This document shows, piece by piece, positions 34,221-42,310 of a stretch of DNA of 64,000 bases (position 1 is its first letter; each line of letters opens with the position of its first letter). Under the pieces are notes generated by a model. It was not told where the DNA came from. It saw only the letters and a program-made list of their open reading frames with translations, and searched no databases. The stretch spans positions 1 through 64,000 of the forward strand of contig JAFYWI010000009.1 of the NCBI GenBank assembly GCA_017558105.1, read 5' to 3'. The stretch comes from Clostridia bacterium (GTDB taxonomy: Bacteria > Bacillota > Clostridia > Christensenellales > Borkfalkiaceae). The position numbers were made by a program, and so were the translations under genes.

Positions 34221-37028
34221 ATGAAAAACACTTATCACGAACTACTTTGTGTTAAAAACGGCATAGAAAACGGGGACTTTAATAGCGAAAATAGTAAAAT
34301 TACTAACCAAGAAAGAAAAGATTTTTTAAATCAATACGTTAAATGTGCTAAACAATGGTACGGCGAAAGGGCTAACTTAGAAAAGGTTAACACGGAAGAA
34401 GAACTTTTAGCGTTAGAACCTTCTGTTTTCGACGACCAAGAATACGAAGCAAACGTTTGGCAACCAAAAACCGTTTCTGCATTTACAAAAGAAAAGATAT
34501 GCGCTTATAAAAATTGGATGATTTATAACAGAATATCTAAAGTAAACGGCAATACTTTGGTGTTGCAAGATAACGAATTAGATATTGCTTGCGCTAAATT
34601 AGACTTTAAGAAAACTATTAAAGAATTCTCTACCGAAATTTTAATTGACGAAAGTTATTATACAGAATTAGTTAGAGTTTCAGTAGTAGGTTACGGCAGA
34701 ATTTTAGAATTTAGAAAAGGTGTAAAAGAAGTTGCAAAATTTCAATTTTGGGCTAACGGCGACCTAATTTATTTCGACGGCAGATTAGACCCTTATCACC
34801 CAGAATGTATAACCATTAAAAAGGGTGGTTGCGTAGGCAACAAAGTTAATATTAAAGTTAGGTTTGAAGACGAAATTATAATAACCGTTAACGGCGAAGA
34901 AACAAGGCTTCCTTCTAATAGAGATTTAACCCCAGATACCGTTTACTTCGGTGGTGGTAGGCTTCCACGTACGTTCTGGTCTGTAACCCCTAAAAAAGTT
35001 ATTTTTGCAGATGGAACTGAAGAAACTGAATTCTTTAAAAAATCTAACAAAAAAGCAAAAGCAGAAGAATATATTGGCGAAAAAGCCTTACCTTTTGGTA
35101 TTGCTACAACGGAAAATAAAGATAAATATTTAATTTTAAGAAGTAAATTCACCCCAGAAGAAAATAAAAAAGCAATTTTAGAATTGCAATCTTTAGACCC
35201 TATTGGCAGAGTTTACTTAAACAAAAAATTAATATATACTGCTAATACTTTTATGTCTGCTAAGTTAGATATAACTAAATATCTAATTAAAGGCGAAAAC
35301 GAAATTGAATTAAAAGTAGACCCAAGAGCACCAGAAGTTCATTACTTATGGCATAGGCACCAAGACCCACATAACGGCTGGTTTTCACTACCATTTGCAA
35401 TTCGTTACGTAGAAAAAGAAAAAATAGATTACGTTAAAATTACAACTAAATCTTTAAAAGAAAAAGTTACCTTTACGGTTAAAGGTGATATTAGCCACAA
35501 CTCTGCAACTAAAATGCAAATATTTATTAGGGAACGTGGCGAAGGTAAAAAGTTTGCCTTATTAAACGAATTTAACCTAAACGGCAAAAAAACGTTTAAT
35601 AAAGAATATTTTGGAGACTATAAACTTTGGACTGATAAAGAACCAAATTTATACATATTTAAGTTTGTATTGTTTAGCGAAAACGGCAAAATTACAGACG
35701 AAAAAATTGTAGAAACGGGCTTTAGAACCATAGAACAAAAGAACGGCAAAGTTTACTTAAACGGAAAATTAAACAACCTTTACGGCGCGTTAATAATGCA
35801 ATTTTTACCACCTTACAAGGAAGTTCCACTAAACCACGTGCTACCTTCTAACACGCAAATAATACACCAAGTATTATGTGCTAAAAAAATGGGTGGCAAC
35901 GCAATAAGAATGCACCAACTAGGCTACGGCACTAACGAAAAACGTTTTGCCGATGCTTGCAACAGGCTTGGCATTATGGTTTGTTGGACCACAAGGTTAT
36001 TAGACGCTTTAGAAATTTTAAGGTACGAAGGACCTTGGCACCAAAAGAAAGCCTTTATTCAACAAGTTAAAGAAGTTATAAACGCACCATCTATAGTAAT
36101 GTGGGAAGGCTCTAACGAATTCCACGCCGTTAAAGACATTAAGTTAGTAGACAGAATGTACGATAATTTCATAGACGCGGTTAAACCTTTAGATAAATCT
36201 AGGTTATTAAACCCAGTTTCAGAAATTTACTATACTGGCGACTGCAAGTTCTATAACGATGCAGGCGACAAAGATTTCCAAGACTTAAGCCATAAAGTTA
36301 GAAGTTCTTATGGTTGGATAGATAAATTAGTTGTTAGAACTTCTCATCCTTATTCACAACTATTAGGCTACGGCGCTAAATGGGATACTTTTAGGGGAGA
36401 TTTCCCTATATGGTACGATGAATTATTTAACCACCCAAAACGTGCGTTTATGCTTACGGAATTTGCAATTATAGGTAGAGCAAACCCTAACGTAGAAGAA
36501 AGCAAAGTTTACTTTAAGGGAGATTCTTACGAACTTCCTAACGAATTAGATGCTTTAGGATTTATTACCGACGAGCCAACTGAGTGGGAAATGAGCCAAG
36601 CATACCAAGCGCATTGTGCTTCGCACGCTTGTAAAAATGCAAGATATCTTGGTGCAGACGGGTTGTTCTGGTGCGCACTACAAAGTGGCGCAAACGATGG
36701 TAGTTATGCTAAACCACCTATAGATTTCTACGGCTACAAGAAAACTGCTTTCTACACCTTAAAAGAAGGCTACCAACCATACTACACAACCGTTTGTGGT
36801 GTAGACGTTTTCGTTGAAAGTAAGAAGAAAATAGATTTTGCGCTTAACTGCGATAGCGAAGAAGGTACTTACAACATTAAAATCGTAATTAAAAATGCAA
36901 AAGGCAAGGTTGTAAAGGAAAAGAATTTAACCGCTTCTACTAACAGAAGATATAAAAAGGTATGTTCAATTACCCTACCTAAAAAAGAAGGTTATTACGC
37001 AGTAGAAACAATAACCGAAAAGATTTAA
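34221..37028 (+). CDS. GH2-like glycoside hydrolase with N-terminal lectin-like insert
   Basis: 935 residues. Residues ~120-265 look like a concanavalin/LamG-like beta sandwich (TEILIDESYYTELVRVSV...KVNIKVRFEDEIIITVNGEE). A jelly roll, an Ig-like domain and a TIM barrel follow. Candidate catalytic glutamates are in VMWEGSNEFH (acid/base) and MLTEFAIIG (nucleophile), with a barrel motif GGNAIRMHQLGYG. The order matches GH2, but the spacing and the N-terminal insert are unusual. No signal peptide. Pairs with the upstream esterase-like hydrolase under one promoter. Target sugar unknown; beta-galactoside, mannoside or glucuronide remain open. Confidence 0.68.
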   Translation: MKNTYHELLCVKNGIENGDFNSENSKITNQERKDFLNQYVKCAKQWYGERANLEKVNTEEELLALEPSVFDDQEYEANVWQPKTVSAFTKEKICAYKNWMIYNRISKVNGNTLVLQDNELDIACAKLDFKKTIKEFSTEILIDESYYTELVRVSVVGYGRILEFRKGVKEVAKFQFWANGDLIYFDGRLDPYHPECITIKKGGCVGNKVNIKVRFEDEIIITVNGEETRLPSNRDLTPDTVYFGGGRLPRTFWSVTPKKVIFADGTEETEFFKKSNKKAKAEEYIGEKALPFGIATTENKDKYLILRSKFTPEENKKAILELQSLDPIGRVYLNKKLIYTANTFMSAKLDITKYLIKGENEIELKVDPRAPEVHYLWHRHQDPHNGWFSLPFAIRYVEKEKIDYVKITTKSLKEKVTFTVKGDISHNSATKMQIFIRERGEGKKFALLNEFNLNGKKTFNKEYFGDYKLWTDKEPNLYIFKFVLFSENGKITDEKIVETGFRTIEQKNGKVYLNGKLNNLYGALIMQFLPPYKEVPLNHVLPSNTQIIHQVLCAKKMGGNAIRMHQLGYGTNEKRFADACNRLGIMVCWTTRLLDALEILRYEGPWHQKKAFIQQVKEVINAPSIVMWEGSNEFHAVKDIKLVDRMYDNFIDAVKPLDKSRLLNPVSEIYYTGDCKFYNDAGDKDFQDLSHKVRSSYGWIDKLVVRTSHPYSQLLGYGAKWDTFRGDFPIWYDELFNHPKRAFMLTEFAIIGRANPNVEESKVYFKGDSYELPNELDALGFITDEPTEWEMSQAYQAHCASHACKNARYLGADGLFWCALQSGANDGSYAKPPIDFYGYKKTAFYTLKEGYQPYYTTVCGVDVFVESKKKIDFALNCDSEEGTYNIKIVIKNAKGKVVKEKNLTASTNRRYKKVCSITLPKKEGYYAVETITEKI

Positions 37029-37041
37029 CAATAAAAACATT

Positions 37042-37069
37042 AAAAAGTCGCCAATTTTGGCGACTTTTT
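37042..37069 (+). terminator. Terminator after the GH2-like gene
   Basis: AAAAAGTCGCCA-ATTT-TGGCGACTTTTT. Confidence 0.87.
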
Positions 37070-37102
37070 GGCTTAAAATTTTTAATATTCTTATTAAATT
37101 GC

Positions 37103-37410
37103 TTGACAAGGAAGAATTATAGTGCTAAACTTTAGGCATCTTAATATTAATGGCTAAGACGAAGACGGGTTCTATATATAGCGTTTTCACAGAGAGTCGG
37201 GGGTGGTGAAATCTCGGCAAAAACTAATAGAAACCCTATCACTTCCGAGCTGAAAGCCCCAAAGGGTAACCAAGTAGGCGTTTTCCGTGTTTGCTACGTT
37301 AGTGCATAGGAGTTGATAGACTCTTAAGGTGGTAGTTTTAACTACAATTTGAGTGGTACCGCGAGTATTTTATACCCGTCTCAAAGCAAAGTTGCTTTGA
37401 GATTTTTTTA
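37103..37410 (+). promoter_or_regulatory. T-box leader, specifier read as AUC (isoleucine)
   Basis: Promoter TTGACA (37103-37108), 17 bases, TAAACT (37126-37131). Stem I contains the AGAGAGTCGG...GGTGGTGAAA region. The 3' strand reads CCT-ATC-ACTTCCGAGCTG, giving ATC (37238-37240) in the specifier position. The T-box GTGGTACCGCG is at 37353-37363, followed by the terminator TCTCAAAGCAA/TTGCTTTGAGA and T7 (37379-37409). Uncharged tRNA pairs with the specifier and the T-box and prevents termination. The T-box class is certain; the AUC assignment is by alignment with the second T-box and known layouts. It controls an acyl-CoA ligase, not a tRNA ligase. Confidence 0.9.
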
Positions 37411-37442
37411 TTTTTTATTATTTTTTAAGGAGGTAAGTTACC

Positions 37443-39710
37443 ATGAACACAAACAACACTTTAAGTCAGTTAACGGAAATTGCAACTAGAATTAAGGAGT
37501 TGCGTGAAATTATGGGCTTTTCCGTTAAAGAGATGACAGAAAAAACCAACGTAAGTGAAGAAGACTACTTTTTATACGAAAGTGGAACGGTAGATATTCC
37601 TTTTTCATTTATTCATAAATGCGCGTTAGCGTTTGGCGTAGAAATGACGGAACTTTTAGAAGGTAGTTCTGCTAAACTTTCTACCTACACGGTAACAAGA
37701 AAGGGCAAAGGGCAAGAAACTGCTAAAGAAGACGGCATAGATATTTCTAACCTTGCTCCAAAGTTTAAAGATAAACTAGCAGAACCTTATTACGTTACCT
37801 ACGAATATTCTTTAAGCCAACAAAATAAACCAATTCAATTAGCAACACATAGTGGGCAAGAATTCGACCTTGTTTTAAGTGGTAAACTTAAAGTTCAAGT
37901 AGGCGACCACGTAGAAATTTTAGAAGAAGGCGATAGCATTTATTATAATTCTTCACTTCCACACGGTATGATTGCCGTAGACGGAAAAAATTGTACCTTC
38001 GTTGCAGTTGTAATGAGTGGCGATAATTCTGCCGAAACGGTAGTTAGAAAAAGCGTTGTAAATGCAAAAAATAGCGAAGAATTAGTTTGCGAAAAATTCG
38101 TTGAAACGGTTGAAGATACAGAAGGCAAGTTGCAATCTATTAAATTTAAAAATACCGAAAGCTTTAACTTTGGTTTTGACGTAGTAGATGAAATTGCTAA
38201 TAAATACCCAGAAAAACTTGCAATGCTTCACTTAGATAGAAACAAGTTTGAACGTAGGTTTACTTTTAAAGACATTAAAAAGGCTTCTAACCAAGTGGCA
38301 AATTACTTTACTTCTTTAGGAATAAAACGTGGCGATAAGGTTATGTTAGTATTAAAGCGCCATTATCAATTCTGGTTCTGCATGGTAGCGCTACATAAAC
38401 TTGGCGCAGTTGCAATACCTGCAACCAACCAACTAAAAGAACACGATTTTGAATATAGATATAATTCTGCAGGGGTAAAAGCAATAGTATGTACTGCCGA
38501 CGGCGATACTTATACCTATGCAGAAAGCGCTGCAAAAAAATGCCCACAAGTAGAAAAATTAATTATGGTAGGTGGCGAAAAAGAAGGTTGGTTGAATTTC
38601 GATAAAGAATATAAACTATTCTCTAGTAAATTCGAACGCCCAGAAGATTGCTCTTCAGGAGATGAACCTGCCCTAATGTTCTTTACAAGTGGAACAACGG
38701 GTAATCCTAAAATGGCATCTCATAAGCACACTTACGCGTTAGGTCATTACGTAACGGCTAAATATTGGCATTGTTGCGAAAGAGACGGCTTACACCTAAC
38801 TATTTCAGATACTGGTTGGGGTAAATCTTTATGGGGCAAGTTATACGGGCAATGGCTATGCGAAGGCGCAGTTTTCGTTTACGACTTCGATAGGTTCGAT
38901 GAAAACGACCTATTGCCTATGTTTGCAAAATATAATATAACAACTTTCTGCGCTCCGCCAACAATGCTACGTATGTTAATTCGTGGCGACCTAACTAAGT
39001 ACGATTTATCTTCTATACATCATATGACCACTGCTGGCGAAGCCTTAAACCCAGAAGTATTTAACAAGTTTAAGGAAGCAACTGGTTTAGAAATAATGGA
39101 AGGCTTTGGTCAAACGGAAACTACTTTGGCAATAGCAAACCTTTATGGCACAACTCCAAAAATCGGTGCTATGGGTAAAGCAAACCCACAATACGACGTA
39201 GACGTTGTAGATGCTTTCGGCAAGTCTTTACCAGCAGGTGAAGTTGGCGAAATAGTAATTCATACCGACAAAGACGTTCCTTGTGGATTATTTAAAGAAT
39301 ATTATAAAGATACAGAAAAAACACAAGATGCTTGGCACGACGGGTTATACCACACTGGCGATACCGCTTGGCGAGATGAAGACGGGTATTTCTGGTACGT
39401 TGGTAGAGTAGACGACGTAATTAAATCTTCTGGCTACAGAATAGGGCCTTTTGAAATAGAAAGCGTAATAATGGAACTCCCTTACGTATTAGAATGTGGT
39501 GTTTCTGCCGTTCCAGATGAAGTCCGTGGACAAGTAGTTAAAGCAAGCATAGTTTTAACCAAAGGCACGGAAGGAACGGAAGAATTAAAGAAAGAAATTC
39601 AGAAGTACGTTAAAGACCATACTGCACCATATAAATACCCAAGGGTTGTAGTTTTCCGTGATGAACTACCTAAAACCATAAGCGGTAAAATTCAAAGAAA
39701 TAAATTATAA
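37443..39710 (+). CDS. XRE-cupin-acyl-CoA ligase fusion protein
   Basis: 755 residues, AAGGAGG 9 bases before the ATG. Residues ~10-70 are an XRE helix-turn-helix (RIKELREIMGFSVKEMTEKTNVSEEDYFLYESG). Residues ~110-195 are a cupin (SGQEFDLVLSGKLKVQVGDHVEILEEGDSIYYN). Residues ~235-755 are an AMP-forming acyl-CoA synthetase with FFTSGTTGNPKMASH, GFGQTETT, YHTGDTAWRDEDGYFWYVGR and the catalytic Lys in KTISGKIQ. The ligase resembles medium-chain/short-chain MACS enzymes, probably activating a small carboxylic acid with ATP and CoA. The DNA-binding-cupin half may sense the same acid. Expression is under the Ile-type T-box. Confidence 0.85.
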   Translation: MNTNNTLSQLTEIATRIKELREIMGFSVKEMTEKTNVSEEDYFLYESGTVDIPFSFIHKCALAFGVEMTELLEGSSAKLSTYTVTRKGKGQETAKEDGIDISNLAPKFKDKLAEPYYVTYEYSLSQQNKPIQLATHSGQEFDLVLSGKLKVQVGDHVEILEEGDSIYYNSSLPHGMIAVDGKNCTFVAVVMSGDNSAETVVRKSVVNAKNSEELVCEKFVETVEDTEGKLQSIKFKNTESFNFGFDVVDEIANKYPEKLAMLHLDRNKFERRFTFKDIKKASNQVANYFTSLGIKRGDKVMLVLKRHYQFWFCMVALHKLGAVAIPATNQLKEHDFEYRYNSAGVKAIVCTADGDTYTYAESAAKKCPQVEKLIMVGGEKEGWLNFDKEYKLFSSKFERPEDCSSGDEPALMFFTSGTTGNPKMASHKHTYALGHYVTAKYWHCCERDGLHLTISDTGWGKSLWGKLYGQWLCEGAVFVYDFDRFDENDLLPMFAKYNITTFCAPPTMLRMLIRGDLTKYDLSSIHHMTTAGEALNPEVFNKFKEATGLEIMEGFGQTETTLAIANLYGTTPKIGAMGKANPQYDVDVVDAFGKSLPAGEVGEIVIHTDKDVPCGLFKEYYKDTEKTQDAWHDGLYHTGDTAWRDEDGYFWYVGRVDDVIKSSGYRIGPFEIESVIMELPYVLECGVSAVPDEVRGQVVKASIVLTKGTEGTEELKKEIQKYVKDHTAPYKYPRVVVFRDELPKTISGKIQRNKL

Positions 39711-39732
39711 TGCTTCTTAAAAGGAAAGAACA

Positions 39733-40524
39733 ATGGAAATAATAGACGCACACGCACATATTTACCCAGAAAAAATTGCCAAAAAGGCAACCGATACCAT
39801 TGGCGTGTTTTACGATATTGAAATGGAAATGAGCGCAGGCACTGCCGAAAACCTTATTAAAGACGGAAAAAAGGCAGGGGTTAGTAGGTACGTTGTTCAC
39901 TCGGTGGCAACAACTGCACACCAAGTTCGTTCCATAAACAATTTTATAAAAACGGAAATGGAAATCCACCCAGAGTTTATTGGGTTTATGACGTTGCACC
40001 AAGATTTAACCGAAGAAGAAGTTAAAACTGAAATAGATTGGGCTATAGAAAACGGGTTTAAGGGCATAAAATTGCACCCCGATTTTCAAAAGTTTAATAT
40101 AGATGATGAAAACGTAGAAAAGTTTTATAAACACGCTAGCAACAAACTACCAATTTTGTTTCATATCGGCGACGATAGGTACGACTTTTCTAAACCTGAA
40201 AGATTAGTTAAAGTTGCCAAAAAATTTCCTAACGTAACCTTTATTGCAGCCCATTTTGGTGGATATCGTTGTTGGGAAAGTGCAAGCATTTATAAAGGTT
40301 TAAACAATATTTATTTTGACACTTGTTCTTCGCTACCTTTTATTAGCCCAGAAAAAGCAAAAAAGATTATAACTATGTTAGGGGCTGAAAAATTCTTTTT
40401 TGCAACGGATTTTCCTATGTGGGATGCAACTACCGAATTAGAAAGGTTTAATAAAATAGACTTAACCGAAGAAGAAAGAAAACTTATTTTTAGCGAAAAT
40501 ATTAAAAGATTATTAGGTTTATAA
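39733..40524 (+). CDS. Amidohydrolase family protein (TIM barrel)
   Basis: 263 residues of the Amidohydrolase_2 group: H-x-H in IIDAHAHIYPE, KLHPDF, LFHIGDD, AAHFGGYRCWE and the metal Asp in FFATDFPMWD. Members act as metal-dependent hydrolases or decarboxylases on small acids. It follows the ligase by 22 bases with its own ribosome site and no terminator between, so it is the second gene of the Ile T-box unit. Its substrate may be related to the acid handled by the ligase, for example a decarboxylation step (inference only). Confidence 0.72.
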   Translation: MEIIDAHAHIYPEKIAKKATDTIGVFYDIEMEMSAGTAENLIKDGKKAGVSRYVVHSVATTAHQVRSINNFIKTEMEIHPEFIGFMTLHQDLTEEEVKTEIDWAIENGFKGIKLHPDFQKFNIDDENVEKFYKHASNKLPILFHIGDDRYDFSKPERLVKVAKKFPNVTFIAAHFGGYRCWESASIYKGLNNIYFDTCSSLPFISPEKAKKIITMLGAEKFFFATDFPMWDATTELERFNKIDLTEEERKLIFSENIKRLLGL

Positions 40525-40568
40525 ATATTTATATTTTTAATAAAAATATATATTTACGTAATAATTAG

Positions 40569-40876
40569 TTGACAATTAATATAAATTGTGTTAAATTAAT
40601 GTCAACATAAACGCTATGAAGCGAAATAGTAGGTATAAGGTTTTTACTTACAGAGAGACGTTGTTTGGTGCGAAACGTTAGAAAAATATTACCGAACTCA
40701 TCGCAGAGCGGTTGCTATGAAATTAGTAGTGGCAAACGGGTACTCCCGTAATAGAGTTAAGGTGTGTTAGCATCTAAAGGGCATCTTAAAAGATGAAAAA
40801 GAGTGGTACCGCGGAAACTGTATTTTAAGCGTTTCCGTCTCTTTGCGAAATACAAAGAGACGGAAGCGTTTTTTTG
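40569..40876 (+). promoter_or_regulatory. T-box leader, specifier read as CUC (leucine)
   Basis: Promoter TTGACA (40569-40574), 17 bases, TAAATT (40592-40597). Stem I has AGAGAGACG...TTGGTGCGAAACG. The specifier stretch reads CCGAA-CTC-ATCGCAGAGC with CTC at 40697-40699, the same place relative to the following GAGC as ATC in the first T-box. T-box GTGGTACCGCGG is at 40803-40814. The terminator GTTTCCGTCTCTTTG/CAAAGAGACGGAAGC with T7 covers 40829-40875. Leucine control fits the LeuA-like gene directly downstream. Class certain, amino acid assignment probable. Confidence 0.9.
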
Positions 40877-40923
40877 TTTAATTAAGAAATTACTAAATTT
40901 TATAATATATAAGGAGTAAAAAA

Positions 40924-42309
40924 ATGAAAAAAATCTATATCGCAGACATTACGCTTAAAAAACTTGCAGAAGAAAAGGGCGTTGCATTACTATTCCGTGA
41001 AAAAGCCGCAATCGCTAACAATGCAGAACTGATAGGGGCTGACGTTATAGAATTACCACCTATAAAAAATTATCGTGAAGACGTTATTATAGGTAAAACC
41101 ATTGCCCAAAACATACAAGGCGCAACGTTGGCTATACCGGTTGGTTTTGATGTTGAAAGTGTTAAACAAGCGTGGGAGTGCATAGAAAAAGCAAAATCTC
41201 CACGTTTACAAATAGAATTACCTGTTTCTACTATTCAAATGGAATATACTTACCACGTTAAACAAGAAAAAATGTTAGAAAGAATAGCAGAACTTGTTAA
41301 AGAAGCAAAAACTTATTGTGAAGAAGTAGAGTTTTCTGCGTTAGATGCAACAAGGGCTAACGTAGAGTTCCTTATAACAGCCGTTAAAAAAGCAGTAGAA
41401 AACGGCGCAAACATAATTACAATTTGCGATAACGCTGGTGTTTCTACCCCAGAAGAAATTGCAAACTTGGTAGCAAAAGTTAAATCTAACGTATCAGTTC
41501 CTGTTTACGTGCAAGTTTCTAATAAAATTAAAATGGCAGTTGCATCTGCATTTTCTGCTATTTCAAGTGGGGCAGACGGCTTAAAGTGTGCTATGGTTGG
41601 TAAAGACGTATTGTTGGCTAGTGAAATTTCAGACGCAATTAACGTTTGTGGCGCTACAATACAAGCAGAAATTCAACTTAAAAACACAAAAATTCATGCA
41701 AGCATAGAAGAAATGGTTGCTAAAATTAGCCATAAAGAATATCAAGCAGAAGAAGTTGACGACAAAAAGAAAATTTTATTCGATACCAATTCAACCTTAA
41801 AAGACGTAATGCAAAACGCAAAAACGTTGGGTTACGATTTTAGTGAAACTGATTGTGGCAACGTTTATAAAGCATTAATTAAGGTGTGCGAAAAGAAAGG
41901 CACGGTAGGTGCAAGGGAATTTGAAGCGTTAATAGCAAGTAACGCATGCCAAGCACCATCTACTTACCACTTTGAAACTTATACTACAACAAGTAGCAAC
42001 GTTTCTACTGCTATGTCGCAAGTAACCTTAAAACGTAACGAAGAACTTATTTGTGGCGTTAGTTCTGGCGATGGTCCAATAGATTCTGCTTTCCGTGCTA
42101 TTGAACAATGTATTGGGCATCATTATGAATTAGACGATTTCCAAGTTCAATCTGTTACCGAAGGAAAAGAAGCATTGGGTTCTGCACTAGTAAGGCTTCG
42201 TAATAATGGAAAACTTTATTCTGGCAACGGAACTTCTACCGACATTGTTGCCGCAAGTATTAGGGCGTATATTAACGCACTTAATAAAATAGTAGCCGAG
42301 GAGGCGTAA
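40924..42309 (+). CDS. LeuA-like protein lacking catalytic metal ligands
   Basis: 461 residues. TIM barrel of the isopropylmalate synthase superfamily plus a C-terminal LeuA-type regulatory domain (~335-458, ending GTSTDIVAASIRAYINALNKIV). The catalytic signature DTTLRDGEQ is here DITLKKLAE (residues 8-16), losing the catalytic Arg and the metal-binding Asp. The HxH-ND motif is VYVQVSN (194-200), losing both metal-binding histidines. In the same window the Re-citrate synthase keeps both motifs, so this is real divergence. It is probably a pseudoenzyme or has a new reaction; the leucine-sensing domain may make it a regulator of the neighbouring ligase. First gene behind the Leu T-box. Confidence 0.8.
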   Translation: MKKIYIADITLKKLAEEKGVALLFREKAAIANNAELIGADVIELPPIKNYREDVIIGKTIAQNIQGATLAIPVGFDVESVKQAWECIEKAKSPRLQIELPVSTIQMEYTYHVKQEKMLERIAELVKEAKTYCEEVEFSALDATRANVEFLITAVKKAVENGANIITICDNAGVSTPEEIANLVAKVKSNVSVPVYVQVSNKIKMAVASAFSAISSGADGLKCAMVGKDVLLASEISDAINVCGATIQAEIQLKNTKIHASIEEMVAKISHKEYQAEEVDDKKKILFDTNSTLKDVMQNAKTLGYDFSETDCGNVYKALIKVCEKKGTVGAREFEALIASNACQAPSTYHFETYTTTSSNVSTAMSQVTLKRNEELICGVSSGDGPIDSAFRAIEQCIGHHYELDDFQVQSVTEGKEALGSALVRLRNNGKLYSGNGTSTDIVAASIRAYINALNKIVAEEA

Positions 42310-42310
42310 T

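Noticed and set aside
38341..40002. Antisense frames over the ligase and amidohydrolase genes
   Set aside because: They are shadows of well-supported coding genes with matching codon periodicity on the plus strand.
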